Assembly (NCBI GenBank): GCA_029268065.1
Contig: JAJUHC010000021.1
Location: 1-48,238, forward strand
Length of the DNA stretch: 48,238 nt
DNA from: Clostridiales bacterium
GTDB lineage: Bacteria; Bacillota; Clostridia; Oscillospirales; Oscillospiraceae
Direction of reading: 5' to 3'
The notes under the pieces: generated by a model
Databases searched by the model: none
What the model was told of the DNA's origin: nothing
What the model saw: the letters and a program-made list of their open reading frames with translations, nothing else
Program-made: the position numbers and the translations under genes
In this document: one piece after another, positions 1-10,747 of the stretch
Position numbering within the stretch: the stretch's first letter is position 1
Layout: every line of letters begins with the position of its first letter

Positions 1-55
1 GCCCTCGGAGAGGGCGCATGCGCGGGTATAATATCCGCCTCGCGGATATTATACC
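1..55. repeat. Cluster of short stem-loops at left edge
   Basis: Two stem-loops and a small palindrome lie end to end. Bases 1-15 pair GCCCTC with GAGGGC around a GGA loop. Bases 14-23 are the palindrome GCGCATGCGC. Bases 25-38 pair over 14 bp with 42-55 around a 3-base loop. They may terminate a gene lying left of the window, but no T-run follows. Function is unknown. Confidence 0.6.
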
Positions 56-75
56 ATGAATTTCCCCTATTTCAA

Positions 76-91
76 TGTTTCACGTGAAACT
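76..91 (+). promoter_or_regulatory. parS: parS-like site 1
   Basis: The sequence TGTTTCACGTGAAACT matches the Bacillus ParB/Spo0J site TGTTNCACGTGAAACA at all but the last base. ParB loads CTP-dependently at such sites to segregate the origin, and they cluster near oriC. The candidate oriC lies about 12 kb away. No parA or parB is in the window. Confidence 0.8.
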
Positions 92-109
92 TTTTCTCTG
101 CGGCTTTCT

Positions 110-125
110 TGTTTCACGTGAAACA
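110..125 (+). promoter_or_regulatory. parS: parS-like site 2
   Basis: TGTTTCACGTGAAACA is an exact match to the Bacillus parS consensus. Together with site 1 it forms a larger inverted repeat: bases 71-90 are the exact reverse complement of 111-130, with a 20-base spacer. Confidence 0.85.
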
Positions 126-142
126 TTGAATTTTTCTGCGGG

Positions 143-171
143 TTGCAGACAGACGTAGCATATATTATAAT
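143..171 (+). promoter_or_regulatory. Promoter of the nitroreductase gene
   Basis: TTGCAG (143-148), a 17-base spacer and a perfect TATAAT (166-171) form a sigma-A-type promoter 31 bases before the nitroreductase start. It begins 17 bases after the second parS site, so ParB bound at parS could affect it (inference). Confidence 0.65.
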
Positions 172-202
172 GAAGCTAATACTGTAACAAGGGGCGAAAC
201 GA

Positions 203-739
203 ATGGGTCAGACAATCAGAAATATGGTAACGGAAACCATCCTCGAGAGAAGAAGCGTCAGAGCTTACCTCAACAAGAAAATTACGGAAGCCGAGCTGAA
301 CACGGTGCTGGAGGCCGGCATTTGGGCCCCGACCGCGAGGAACCAACAGGAAATAGAATTTTACGTCCTTAAGGACAGAAAACTCATCGACCAGTTAAGC
401 GAAAGATTTTCGGCCTTCGCGAACAAGGACAAGGTGCAGGACCTTTCCTTCGGCGCTCCAGTCCTAATTCTGCTATACGGGAAGGAGGGCTCCCGCTTTA
501 TGACAATGGACGCGGGTATAGCTGTCGAGAACATGGCGATCGCCGCCCAAAGCCTTGGGCTGTCTTCGGTTATTGTCGGTTGCTTTAAAGAATTCATGGA
601 GAGCGAAGAAGGGCGGAAATACTCAGAATCGATCGGTGTGCCAGAGAGCTTTTCTTTCTGCATAAGCATCGCAATAGGATACGGGGCTGAAAGCGGTAAG
701 GCACAACCGAGGCGCGAAGGCAGAATATGTTGTGTTTAG
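203..739 (+). CDS. Nitroreductase family protein
   Basis: A 178-residue protein of the FMN-dependent nitroreductase fold, which usually reduces nitro groups, quinones or related substrates with NAD(P)H in the cytoplasm. The N-terminal ERRSVRAY is the typical RRSxRxY flavin-phosphate-binding start. It is followed by APTARNQQ, matching the APSxxNxQ motif, and by a C-terminal AIGYG turn, where family members carry xxGYP. The length fits compact single-domain members. The ATG is chosen because AAGGGGC lies 8 bases upstream, and a good promoter precedes it. A C-terminal RICCV carries two adjacent cysteines of unknown purpose. The gene stands alone, converging on gpr. The substrate cannot be told from sequence. 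Confidence 0.85.
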   Translation: MGQTIRNMVTETILERRSVRAYLNKKITEAELNTVLEAGIWAPTARNQQEIEFYVLKDRKLIDQLSERFSAFANKDKVQDLSFGAPVLILLYGKEGSRFMTMDAGIAVENMAIAAQSLGLSSVIVGCFKEFMESEEGRKYSESIGVPESFSFCISIAIGYGAESGKAQPRREGRICCV

Positions 740-754
740 AATTATGTAACCCGC

Positions 755-786
755 AATAGCGGGTATAGCGCGCTATACCCGCTATT
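755..786. terminator. 32-bp perfect palindrome between convergent genes
   Basis: Bases 755-770 are the exact reverse complement of 771-786, with no loop bases. It lies between the convergent ends of the nitroreductase (739) and gpr (792), so a bidirectional terminator is likely. A U-tract is missing on both sides, which weakens this. A protein-binding site is an alternative. Confidence 0.5.
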
Positions 787-791
787 ATACG

Positions 792-1694
792 CTAACTTAC
801 GAACGCCGCAATATCGTCGATGCTGATATCCTTATGCAGAGCAAGATTTATCCCGTAGCCTACTATTTTTGCAAGCTCGCTTATCCTTTCGTCTATGTCG
901 CGGGGCGTAACCATTACGTTACCGCCGAAGTCGCCAAAGGCGGAGGGATCAACCTCTCCCATGCCGGAGCTTTCCATAAGGTCCGACGCCAGAGTACCGG
1001 CGTCAACTATGGTCGGTACCCCTATCGCAATAACCGGCACCCCCAGAGAATTCCTGCTGATTTCCGCACGGCTGTTCCCGACTCCCGAGCCGGGTACGAT
1101 TCCCGTATCGGCAATCTGTATAGTCGTGCACACACGCTTCATCCTTCTGGAGGTGAGCGCATCGACGGCGATCACGGCCGCGGGACGGATTTTTTCGGTC
1201 AGAGCCTTGATTATTTCCGCGCTTTCCACGCCGGTGTTTGCCAGAACCCCGGGCTCCAAAGTCGAAACGGGACGGAAATTACCGAAATACTCGGACACTT
1301 GTTCAACCAGGTGCCTTGTAACCATGGTGTGCCTTAGGGTATTCGGACCGAGGTTGTCCGGAGTGATGTATCTGTTTCCAAGGCCTACGACAAGAATCTG
1401 GCTCTTATCGCCTTCGGGAAGGAGCAATCTCAGTTCGTCCGCCAAGGCCATGCAGGTTTCCGAAAACTGCGCCGCATCCCCCGCGTTATTTCCCAGCGAA
1501 ACGGTTACATAGCTTCCCTTTGGCTTGTTCAAAGCCTTTTCTCCGTTCTCGTCCAAAATCTTGACAGTTTCGATAATCAGCCCTCGGCTGAGCTTTTCTT
1601 TCGCTTCGACACCCTGAAGCTGAGTGGTTTCGCCCGCGCTCTCGCGCCATATCTCCCTTGCCTCAACCGCAAGGTCTGTCCTTTTAACTATCAT
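792..1694 (-). CDS. gpr: Germination protease (spore protease GPR)
   Basis: GPR is the atypical aspartic protease that degrades small acid-soluble spore proteins (SASPs) during germination. It is made as a zymogen in the forespore. The 300-residue product has the family blocks in order: VKRTDLAVEA near the N-terminus, LVVGLGNRYITPDNLGP, TRHL, FRPVSTLEPGVLANTG, AVDAL, TTIQIADTGIVPGSGVGN, GVPVIAIGVPT and NVMVTP. Recognition is by alignment from memory to B. subtilis GPR (about 368 aa). The insert seen there between the GVPT and MVTP blocks is much shorter here. The ATG at 1694 is chosen over an upstream TTG because GGAGGCG sits just before it. Being next to rpsT is common in Firmicutes. It implies the host sporulates or descends from a sporulator. 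Confidence 0.93.
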   Translation of the reverse strand: MIVKRTDLAVEAREIWRESAGETTQLQGVEAKEKLSRGLIIETVKILDENGEKALNKPKGSYVTVSLGNNAGDAAQFSETCMALADELRLLLPEGDKSQILVVGLGNRYITPDNLGPNTLRHTMVTRHLVEQVSEYFGNFRPVSTLEPGVLANTGVESAEIIKALTEKIRPAAVIAVDALTSRRMKRVCTTIQIADTGIVPGSGVGNSRAEISRNSLGVPVIAIGVPTIVDAGTLASDLMESSGMGEVDPSAFGDFGGNVMVTPRDIDERISELAKIVGYGINLALHKDISIDDIAAFVS

Positions 1695-1770
1695 AACCGC
1701 CTCCAAGCTTGGAATCTCCTATATTTTCTGCTTTTTTTCACGGCGGTATGCAAAAATTATATAAAAACAC

Positions 1771-1799
1771 TTGATTTTTTATTTTAATGATGATAGAAT
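1771..1799 (+). promoter_or_regulatory. Promoter of rpsT
   Basis: TTGATT (1771-1776), a 17-base spacer and TAGAAT (1794-1799), 40 bases before the rpsT start and divergent from gpr. This is a plausible sigma-A promoter. A -10 TAGAAT differs from consensus at one base. Confidence 0.5.
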
Positions 1800-1838
1800 T
1801 GGTATCCGCGTAGTAGAGAGTATGAGGAGGTGAGTTAT

Positions 1839-2105
1839 TTGCCTAATATCAAATCAGCAGAGAAGCGCGTATTGTTGACAAAGGTGCAGAACGCCAGGAA
1901 CAAGGCCGGCAGGTCGGAGCTGAAAACAAAGCTCAAGAAGTTTGAAGCCGCGGCAGATCAGGGAAACAAGGATGCAGCCGCCGAGGCCTATACGGTTGCG
2001 GTCAAGGCCGTTGACCACGCCGTTACCAAGGGTCTTCTTCACAAGAACAACGCGGCTCGCAAAAAGAGCAGGCTCACCCTTAAGCTTAACGCGATCTCAA
2101 AATAA
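1839..2105 (+). CDS. rpsT: 30S ribosomal protein S20
   Basis: S20 is a primary binding protein of 16S rRNA in the small subunit. The start is taken as TTG at 1839 because it gives MPNIKSAEKR, the usual S20 N-terminus. AGGAGGTGA lies just before it at 1825-1833. The GTG at 1830 lies inside that ribosome-binding site. The 88-residue product is basic and helical, with the C-terminal block HKNNAARKKSRLT typical of S20. Its length is normal. A TTG start is often seen in rpsT and may help limit translation (inference). It is monocistronic, with its own promoter and terminator. Confidence 0.95.
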   Translation: MPNIKSAEKRVLLTKVQNARNKAGRSELKTKLKKFEAAADQGNKDAAAEAYTVAVKAVDHAVTKGLLHKNNAARKKSRLTLKLNAISK

Positions 2106-2120
2106 ACCGTGAAAAACAAG

Positions 2121-2151
2121 GCAGAGAGCGATACTCTCTGCTTTTATTTTT
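2121..2151 (+). terminator. Intrinsic terminator of rpsT
   Basis: GCAGAGAG (2121-2128) pairs with CTCTCTGC (2134-2141) around a 5-base loop, followed directly by the T-rich TTTTATTTTT. A textbook rho-independent terminator 16 bases after the rpsT stop. Confidence 0.85.
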
Positions 2152-2212
2152 CGGCGTCGTATTAACGGCAAAATTCCGAGCGATAATAAGAAAAAAGCGT
2201 GCATGAGGTCTT

Positions 2213-2932
2213 ATGTTAAAAAAACTGCTCAACAACAGGGATTTTAAAATCGTACTGCGGCATCTTCCGACCCTCTCACTTATTTTTATCTTCACGCTTT
2301 CGGTAATTTACGGAAAAAGGATAAGCATTGAAAGCATCCTTCTTCTCAGGCCGAAAAGCCTGATTGCCGCGGCGTTGTTCTTTATAGGCGTCTACGCAAT
2401 AAAGAGCATGTCTTACCTTGTGCCTATAATTGTTATCTACGCCGCGGTGGGAACGCTGTTTCCGCTCTCGATCGCGCTTATAATAAATCTTCTCGGAGCC
2501 GCTATCGTCGTAACAATCCCCTACTGCCTTGGCTACTTTTACGGCGCCGGCTTTATGGGGAGCCTGTTTTCAAAATTCCCGGCAATAGAAAGCTTCATAA
2601 AAAAACGTGAAGAAAACGCCCTGCTGGTATCCTGCCTGCCGCGAACGATGGTCTTTGTGCCCCTGAAAACAGTAAGCATCTATTTGGGCTCCGTCAAGAT
2701 CCCGTATTACAAGTACCTGGCCGGGAGCCTTTCCGGCATGCTGCCCATGCTTGCATCGGTGACCCTGATTGGAAGAAACATAACTGATCCCGCCTCGCCG
2801 GAATTCATTGTCGCGGCAATAATAACCGCCGTATCGGCATGGTTCTCGCTGGCGGCGTATTTTATGCTTGAAAAGCTGAAAACTCGCAGAAAAGAAAGCG
2901 CTGCGGCTAAAACGCGAAGTTCCCGTCAATAA
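2213..2932 (+). CDS. VTT/TVP38-TMEM64 (DedA-like) membrane protein
   Basis: A 239-residue integral membrane protein with about five or six hydrophobic segments, near residues 18-35, 52-65, 68-102, 160-190 and 197-218. The block SCLPRTMVFVPLKTVSIYLG followed by YLAGSLSGMLPM resembles the VTT (SNARE-associated/DedA) signature, with its conserved R and P residues and small residues in a re-entrant loop. Relatives include lipid scramblases and undecaprenyl- or phosphatidylethanolamine-lipid flippases, so a role in envelope lipid transport is possible but unproven. The C-terminus is a basic tail (KTRRKES...). GAGGTC precedes the ATG. Its last 26 bases overlap the 3' end of the convergent aminopeptidase gene. 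Confidence 0.75.
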   Translation: MLKKLLNNRDFKIVLRHLPTLSLIFIFTLSVIYGKRISIESILLLRPKSLIAAALFFIGVYAIKSMSYLVPIIVIYAAVGTLFPLSIALIINLLGAAIVVTIPYCLGYFYGAGFMGSLFSKFPAIESFIKKREENALLVSCLPRTMVFVPLKTVSIYLGSVKIPYYKYLAGSLSGMLPMLASVTLIGRNITDPASPEFIVAAIITAVSAWFSLAAYFMLEKLKTRRKESAAAKTRSSRQ

Positions 2933-4133
2933 AGACGGGTACTTTTTCGCCGTTTTGCGTAATACCGGTAACGGATAGGTCCGGCGTTCCTATCATGAAG
3001 TCCACATGAGTAATGGAGTCGTTGAGTCCCGCCTTCTTCAGCTCCTCGGGTGTCATTTGCGCGGCGTTTTTGACGCAGGGATAGGCCTTTCCGAAGGCAA
3101 AGTGGCAGGACGCGTTCTCATCAAAAAGCGTGTTATAAAACAGGATTCCGGAATTTGATATAGGTGAATCGAAGGGCACGAGCGCAACTTCACCGAGATA
3201 GGGCGAGCCCTCGTCCACCAGAAGCTCGTTGTCAACGATTTCCTTTCCTTTGTCCGCCTCCACCCTTACGATTCTGCCGTTTTTCAGCTCAAATTTAAGA
3301 CCCTCAACAATATTGCCTCCCAGAACCAAGGGTTTGGAAGCGGCTACGGTACCGTCTGCCGCATCCTTTTTTGGGGCTGAAAACACTTCTTCCGTGGGGA
3401 TATTGGCGCAGAAGGGAATGCCGCCGAGGGTTAGCTCGCTGCCGCCCTCCCATACATGGTTTTCGGGAAGCCCAAGCGTCAGATCAGTGCCGATTGAGTT
3501 TACATAATGCAGCGCCCTGAACTGATGCTTTGTAAGGATCTCCCTGCGGACACGGAGCCTTTCAATGTGCTCGCGCCAAAGCTTCACGGGATCGCCTTCC
3601 TCCGTGACGCGCACGCATCTGAAAATCTCGTCCCAAAGCCTTTTTACCGCCGCCTCTCCGCCAAGTCCAGGAAAGACCTTTTTCGCCCAGGACTCGGTAG
3701 GGACCGAAACGACGCACCATTGGAAAAAGTTCGTCATTTGCCGGCGGCGGAACGGTTCCAGAGCCTTCCCGCTCGTAATATTAGCTCTTCTCAGCCTGTC
3801 CGGATCAACGCCTGAAAGCGCCTCGGGGTCCGAGGCGTGAATTGACAAAAACGCCGCGCCCTCCTCGGAATAATCGTTGTAAAACCTGGTCTGCCACTCC
3901 GGCATTTCGTCAAATATGCTATTTTCGCCCTTCAAATACTTCTCACGGGTAATATAATCGTCCGTCCAGCGCAAAACAACCTCACGGCAGCCCGCCTTAT
4001 ATGCGGCGCTGGTGCAAAGCCGTGCAAAATCAGCGGATTCGACCGGTGAGGAAATAACAAGCCTTTGGCCCTTTTGAAGGTTGAGGCCTGTTTCTACGAG
4101 AAGCTTCGCGTACTTTTCCAGCCTGCAGTCCAT
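2907..4133 (-). CDS. M29 family aminopeptidase
   Basis: A 408-residue cytoplasmic metallopeptidase of the thermophilic aminopeptidase family (AmpS/PepS/AP-T), which removes N-terminal residues from peptides using two divalent metals. Recognisable features are the N-terminal YAKLLVETGLNLQKGQRLVI and the later LPENHVWEGGSE. Next come the metal-site blocks FYNTLFDENASCHFAFGKAY (Glu and His) and THVDFMIGTPDLSVTG (His and Asp). The length is normal. The ATG at 4133 is supported by AAGGAG in the preceding 20 bases. It is downstream of rnhA on the same strand, separated by 160 bases holding two hairpins. The specificity is not predictable. Confidence 0.9.
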   Translation of the reverse strand: MDCRLEKYAKLLVETGLNLQKGQRLVISSPVESADFARLCTSAAYKAGCREVVLRWTDDYITREKYLKGENSIFDEMPEWQTRFYNDYSEEGAAFLSIHASDPEALSGVDPDRLRRANITSGKALEPFRRRQMTNFFQWCVVSVPTESWAKKVFPGLGGEAAVKRLWDEIFRCVRVTEEGDPVKLWREHIERLRVRREILTKHQFRALHYVNSIGTDLTLGLPENHVWEGGSELTLGGIPFCANIPTEEVFSAPKKDAADGTVAASKPLVLGGNIVEGLKFELKNGRIVRVEADKGKEIVDNELLVDEGSPYLGEVALVPFDSPISNSGILFYNTLFDENASCHFAFGKAYPCVKNAAQMTPEELKKAGLNDSITHVDFMIGTPDLSVTGITQNGEKVPVFIDGNFAF

Positions 4134-4187
4134 GGCTTTTCTCCTTTATTAAGCACAACAATTTCATATATTCAGATATTTTGCGGA

Positions 4188-4293
4188 CTCCTGAGTTATT
4201 ATTCAGGAGGCTGACTTATAAAGAAAAACGGCCGCAGCCCGCTATGCAAGGCGGAGCGGCAAAGTCTGACCCGTTGCGTACTACGCAACGGGT
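4188..4293. terminator. Hairpins between rnhA and the aminopeptidase
   Basis: Two inverted repeats are present. CTCCTGA pairs with TCAGGAG around 4188-4210. A 10-bp stem (4269-4278 with 4284-4293) abuts the rnhA stop codon. Neither has a convincing U-tract on the minus strand, so termination after rnhA may be partial. The second hairpin is followed on the plus strand by TTATTTT. Confidence 0.4.
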
Positions 4294-4740
4294 TTATTTT
4301 GAGTACCTTTTGCTTTCCGCGACAGCCAATTTGTCACAGCGGTTATTGTATTCGTTTTCCGCGTGTCCCCGAACCCAGACAAATTCAACTTCGTGAACGT
4401 CGAGGAGATTCAGGAGCCGGTCCCAGAGCTCGGGATTTTTTGCGGGCGAATTGTCGGCGCGCTTCCAGCCCTTCGCCTTCCATGAGCGGACCCAGCCTTT
4501 GCCTATCGAGTCGCACACATACCTCGAATCGCTGTAAAGCCTTACCCTGCAAGGTTCCTTGAGCGCTTCAAGCGCCGAAATGACCGCAATAAGCTCCATG
4601 CGGTTATTCGTGGTTTCCGGCTCTCCGCCGGAAATTTCCTTTTCGGTGCCGCCGTACCTGAGAATGGCAGCCCAGCCTCCCGGCCCGGGGTTGCCTGAAC
4701 ACGCGCCGTCGGTATATATAGAAAGCTCCTTTTTTGGCAT
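4294..4740 (-). CDS. rnhA: Ribonuclease HI
   Basis: RNase HI cuts the RNA strand of RNA-DNA hybrids, removing R-loops and primers. All four catalytic acidic positions are visible in the 148-residue product: D11 in IYTDG, E49 in NNRMEL, D71 in YSDSRYV, and the last Asp in NNRCDKLA. The handle region [13 protein letters not shown] is kept. The ATG at 4740 is chosen over a GTG 9 bases upstream because AGGTGG, part of the gyrB stop region, lies 5 bases before it. The reading starts just after gyrB ends, so it is probably the last gene of the dnaA-gyrB run. Confidence 0.95.
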   Translation of the reverse strand: MPKKELSIYTDGACSGNPGPGGWAAILRYGGTEKEISGGEPETTNNRMELIAVISALEALKEPCRVRLYSDSRYVCDSIGKGWVRSWKAKGWKRADNSPAKNPELWDRLLNLLDVHEVEFVWVRGHAENEYNNRCDKLAVAESKRYSK

Positions 4741-4749
4741 CCGTTCCAC

Positions 4750-6696
<1,947 letters not shown>

Positions 6697-6728
6697 TTAA
6701 TTGTGGCAACGACGCGCTTTGCATCGGC

Positions 6729-9224
6729 TCATTCCTCGGGATCTTCCTTTTCGACCCTGGCCAGCGAAATGACTCTGGAGCCTTCGCCAATGCGCATGAG
6801 CTTCACGCCCTGGGTGGCCCTGCCGTAGACGCTGATGTCGGAGGCGGCCATTCGGATAATCGTTCCGTCGTCCGAGATGAGCAGAACGTCGTCCGTATCG
6901 CTCACCACCCTTGCCGACGCAAGCGGACCGGTTTTTTCGGTGATATTGTAGTTTCTGAGGCCTATGCCTCCTCTTTGCTGCGGAGTTTTCGGAGCGTTTT
7001 CTTCCTCGCCGCCGCGAAGATACTCCTCTATTAGAGTACGCTTTCCGTATCCGTTTTCGGTAACCGAAAGCAGCGCCGTACCCTCGCTGGCACTGGCCGC
7101 CGCAACGCAGTAATCTCCCTCACGCAGCCTTATGCCCCGGACCCCCGCAGCCGTTCTTCCCATCGGGCGGACGTCTGTTTCGCGGAAACATATCGCCATG
7201 CCGCCGTGCGTCACTATGAGGATGTTTTCCCCGCCGTCGGTTTCCCTGACGCTTATCAGCTCGTCGTCCTCATCAAGGGTCAATGCCCTTATGCCGACGT
7301 TTCTGATATTTCTAAGCTCGCTGAAGCTCATCCGCTTCACCGTACCGTTCCGGGTGACCATAACGAGGAAGCGGTTCTCGGGAAATTCCCTGATATGGAG
7401 CATCGCGCTGACCTTTTCGCCCTGCTCGATAGGGAGCAGGTTGATGATGTTGACGCCCTTTGCGGTACGGCTGGCCTCGGGTATCATATAGCCCTTTTTT
7501 CGGTAAACCTTGCCGTAATTTGTGAAAAACAGCAGGTAATCGTGGGTCGATGCTGTGAAAACCGTTTCCACGAAATCCTCCTCGCGGAGGCTCTGCGCCG
7601 ATATTCCGCGCCCGCCCCTGCGCTGAGCCTTGTAGGTGCTCGCGGGGAGACGCTTTATATAGCCGGCATTCGTCAGCGTATAAACGCAGTCCTCCTCGTC
7701 GATAAGGTCCTCTATATCGATTTCGTCCTCCACAACGGCTATCTCCGTGAGGCGGTCGTCTCCGTACTTGTCGCGTATCTCCTCAAGCTCGGACACAAGC
7801 ACTCCGTTAAGCATTTCGGAATTGGAAAGCAGCTCTTTATAATACCTGATCTTCTCCATAAGCTCGTTGTACTCGGCCTCAATCTTGTCCCTCTCAAGGC
7901 CCTGAAGGCGCTTGAGCTGCATGTCGAGTATAGCCTGGGCCTGGATGTCCGAGAGCGAGAATCGCTCCATAAGGCGTTCCTTGGCGTCGTTGTAGCTCGT
8001 GCGGATGATGCGGATGACCTCGTCAATATTGTCGCAGGCTATTCGCAGCCCCTCGAGGAGATGGATGCGCTCCTCCGCCTTTTTGAGGTCATATCTCGTC
8101 CGCCTTGTTATCACTTCCTGCTGGAAGGCGATATACTCGTCCAGAATCTCACGAAGGGAGAGGGTTTTAGGCTGCGACTGGTTGTTGACGAGCGCCAGCA
8201 TCACGATGGCAAAGGTGGTCTGAAGCTGCGTGGTGGAGAAGAGACGGTTCAATACCACCTGCGGGTTTACGTCGCGCTTCAGCTCTATAACTATCCTCAT
8301 GCCGTCGCGGTCGCTTTCGTCGCGAAGGCCGGAAATGCCGTCTATTCTCTTTTCCTTAACCTGCTCCGCGATGGACTCGATAAGCCTCGTCTTGTTTACC
8401 TGATACGGTATCTCGGTGACGACAATCCTGGTCCGGCCCTGACCAAACTCCTCCATTTCCGTCCTGGCGCGTACCTTTATCCGCCCGCGCCCCGTCGCGT
8501 AGGCGGCGCGTATGCCGGCCCTGCCCATGATGATGCCCCTTGTCGGAAAATCGGGACCCTTGATATGCTCCATCAGGTCGTCAAGCTCGGCTTCCGGGTT
8601 CTTTATGACGCAAATCGCCGCGTCAATGACTTCCCTGAGGTTGTGCGGGGGTATGTTTGTGGTCATTCCGACGGCAATGCCGGAGGAGCCGTTGACAAGA
8701 AGGTTGGGGAAGCGGGAGGGGAGGACAAGGGGCTCCTTTTTGCGCTCGTCGAAGTTTGGGATAAAGTCTACCGTATCCTTTTCTATATCCCGGAGCATTT
8801 CGTTGGAAAGTCTTGCCATTCTGGCCTCCGTATAACGGTAGGCCGCCGCGGGATGCCCGTCTATGGAGCCGAAGTTGCCGTGTCCGTCGACAAGCGGATA
8901 CCTCAGGGAAAAATCCTGGGCCATGCGGACGAGAGCGTCGTAAACCGAGGCGTCGCCGTGGGGATGATAGCTACCCAGCACCGCGCCGACCGTGGTTGCG
9001 GACTTGCGGAAGGGCTTGTCGGAACCCAGCCCGTCCTCGTACATGGTATAAAGAATGCGCCTGTGGACGGGCTTAAGCCCGTCGCGCACGTCCGGGAGAG
9101 CTCTGCCGACTATAACGCTCATTGCGTAGTCGATGTAGGAGCGCTTCATTTCACGCTCCAGCTCAACTGCGTCGATTCTCTGCTCCGGATAGCTGATATC
9201 AGGATTTTTATCCTTATGCGCCAT
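6729..9224 (-). CDS. gyrA: DNA gyrase subunit A
   Basis: The breakage-reunion subunit of DNA gyrase. The 831-residue product has the catalytic Tyr131 in AYRYTEARM, the quinolone-determining stretch [15 protein letters not shown], and the GyrA-box QRRGGRG that starts the DNA-wrapping C-terminal beta-pinwheel. The GyrA-box separates it from ParC. The position equal to E. coli Ser83 is Ala92 here, with Ser93 next to it, as in mycobacterial GyrA. AAAGGTGG precedes the ATG. It lies 138 bases after remB. Its reverse strand carries a long spurious open frame, a by-product of codon bias. Confidence 0.97.
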   Translation of the reverse strand: MAHKDKNPDISYPEQRIDAVELEREMKRSYIDYAMSVIVGRALPDVRDGLKPVHRRILYTMYEDGLGSDKPFRKSATTVGAVLGSYHPHGDASVYDALVRMAQDFSLRYPLVDGHGNFGSIDGHPAAAYRYTEARMARLSNEMLRDIEKDTVDFIPNFDERKKEPLVLPSRFPNLLVNGSSGIAVGMTTNIPPHNLREVIDAAICVIKNPEAELDDLMEHIKGPDFPTRGIIMGRAGIRAAYATGRGRIKVRARTEMEEFGQGRTRIVVTEIPYQVNKTRLIESIAEQVKEKRIDGISGLRDESDRDGMRIVIELKRDVNPQVVLNRLFSTTQLQTTFAIVMLALVNNQSQPKTLSLREILDEYIAFQQEVITRRTRYDLKKAEERIHLLEGLRIACDNIDEVIRIIRTSYNDAKERLMERFSLSDIQAQAILDMQLKRLQGLERDKIEAEYNELMEKIRYYKELLSNSEMLNGVLVSELEEIRDKYGDDRLTEIAVVEDEIDIEDLIDEEDCVYTLTNAGYIKRLPASTYKAQRRGGRGISAQSLREEDFVETVFTASTHDYLLFFTNYGKVYRKKGYMIPEASRTAKGVNIINLLPIEQGEKVSAMLHIREFPENRFLVMVTRNGTVKRMSFSELRNIRNVGIRALTLDEDDELISVRETDGGENILIVTHGGMAICFRETDVRPMGRTAAGVRGIRLREGDYCVAAASASEGTALLSVTENGYGKRTLIEEYLRGGEEENAPKTPQQRGGIGLRNYNITEKTGPLASARVVSDTDDVLLISDDGTIIRMAASDISVYGRATQGVKLMRIGEGSRVISLARVEKEDPEE

Positions 9225-9362
9225 AAAAAATTGACCACCTTTAATGAATTACATCTTCTGCTCAGTTTTTCATACGGGGAAAAGCCCGTTTTAATCAAAA
9301 CCCGGGGGTATGGAGGCCCTCCTCAGGACAAGCCGCCCCCGTCTTTGCGCCCGAGCGTCGTT

Positions 9363-9626
9363 TCAGCTCAGCTCCATGCTTTTGCTTTCGAAACGCCGGA
9401 GCAGGGTGGAAGGGCTTATCTGCGAAAGGTACACCGCTTCGCTTTTTCCCGTCACAACAATAAAAGAACGCGGCAGCTCGCCGCTTATGTCCACAACTCG
9501 TCCCGCGGTTTCGGCGGACTTCAGAAAATCTCGCGTTATATGCGAACGGCTGGTATTGTCAAGATCAAAAACGCCTAGTATGTCGCTCTTTCGCACGACG
9601 ACATCCTGACCCAGATGCAAGTACAT
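9363..9626 (-). CDS. remB: DUF370 extracellular matrix regulator RemB/YaaB-like
   Basis: An 87-residue DUF370 protein. Paralogue RemA binds DNA and activates matrix and osmoprotection genes in Bacillus. RemB (YaaB) is the version encoded in the recF-gyr interval, which fits this gene's position. It opens with MYLHLGQDVVV, and the core is ILGVFDLDNTSRS followed by SFIVV and VYLSQISP. AAGGAG lies 7 bases before the ATG, partly inside the recF 3' end, suggesting coupled expression. The DNA-binding role in this host is inferred from family only. Confidence 0.85.
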   Translation of the reverse strand: MYLHLGQDVVVRKSDILGVFDLDNTSRSHITRDFLKSAETAGRVVDISGELPRSFIVVTGKSEAVYLSQISPSTLLRRFESKSMELS

Positions 9627-9636
9627 ATCAAACTCC

Positions 9637-10746
9637 TTAAAAGCTCAGCTCTCCGTTTTGCATGTAAAACAGCCTGTCGCCCATGCGCTGCATGGAGCTT
9701 TTATCCTCACAGCAGGTAATAAAAACCTGTCCTCCGGAAATTTTGTTCAAAACAAAGTCCTGCCTTCTTGCGTCAAGCTCGCTGAGGACGTCGTCAAGAA
9801 GCAGCACCGGCGCCTCGCCCCGGTCGATGCGGCTTATTTCACGCTCGGCGAGCTTTAAGGAAAGCGCCGCGGTTCTTACCTGTCCCTGGGAAGCGAAGCT
9901 TTTGGCCTCATTTCCGTCTATATATATCTCTATATCGTCCTTGTGCGCGCCGGAAAGACAAAGGCCCGAATCAAGCTCCGCGCGCCTTCGCTCCTCCTGA
10001 TGCCGGAGAAGGAGCGGGAGCATCTCAGACGGCTTTTTGCCGGTGGGGTCTTCGACCGTGCTCACGGTTTTATACTTCAGACGAAGCTTTTCGCCAACTC
10101 CCGAAATGTCTGAATGGATCCCTGCGGCCTCCTCGGAGAGCCTTTCGCACCAGGAGGTTCTGTAATAAATAAGCTCCGCAGATATTTTAGCCATTCTGAG
10201 GGAAAAATCATCCAAAATATCAAGAAGAGACGGTTTTTCCCGCCAATCTTTGAGTATGCGGGTCTTATGCTCGTAAAGCCTGTTGTATTCGGACAGCGCG
10301 AGGGCGTATTTCGGGCGGAGCTGGCTGATCGCGAGGTCCATAAACCTCCGCCTTGCCGCCGCCCCGTCGCGTATTATTTCTAGGTCCTCCGGACAGAAAA
10401 GCACGACCCCGAGCCGTTTCGGCATTTCAGCGGCGGAGCTTTGCTTCACTCCGTTGATAAATATCTGCCTCCGCTTGTCCCTGTAAAGCTTTACCTCGAT
10501 ATTTGTCTCGCGAAGCTCGGACGAGACGTCCCCCTCGATTCTTGCAAAACCGCAATCGAATCCGACGAGATCCCTGTCTCCCCGGATTCTGAAGGATTTT
10601 GCGTTTGAGAGGTAGAATATGGCCTCAAGCAGATTTGTTTTTCCCTGCGCGTTGCCGCCTGTAATAACATTGATGCCGCGGGCAAACGCGGCTTCAAGCA
10701 TGGAGAAGTTGCGGAAGCCCTCTATTGCCATGCGATCGATAAACAT
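9637..10746 (-). CDS. recF: DNA replication and repair protein RecF
   Basis: RecF is an SMC/ABC-like ATPase that loads RecA at gaps with RecO and RecR. The 369-residue protein has the Walker A GGNAQGKTN (about residues 32-40), an ABC signature-like region near QGQVRTAALSLKLAE, and the Walker B/D-loop LLLDDVLSELDARRQ. The start codon lies one base past the yaaA stop, so the two are translationally coupled. The order dnaN-yaaA-recF-remB is standard for Firmicutes. Confidence 0.95.
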   Translation of the reverse strand: MFIDRMAIEGFRNFSMLEAAFARGINVITGGNAQGKTNLLEAIFYLSNAKSFRIRGDRDLVGFDCGFARIEGDVSSELRETNIEVKLYRDKRRQIFINGVKQSSAAEMPKRLGVVLFCPEDLEIIRDGAAARRRFMDLAISQLRPKYALALSEYNRLYEHKTRILKDWREKPSLLDILDDFSLRMAKISAELIYYRTSWCERLSEEAAGIHSDISGVGEKLRLKYKTVSTVEDPTGKKPSEMLPLLLRHQEERRRAELDSGLCLSGAHKDDIEIYIDGNEAKSFASQGQVRTAALSLKLAEREISRIDRGEAPVLLLDDVLSELDARRQDFVLNKISGGQVFITCCEDKSSMQRMGDRLFYMQNGELSF

Positions 10747-10747
10747 A

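Noticed and set aside
7206..9578. Open frame of 790 codons opposite gyrA
   Set aside because: It lies antisense to a complete, well-recognised gyrA and its residues show no family. Long antisense frames are expected from the GC-biased third positions.
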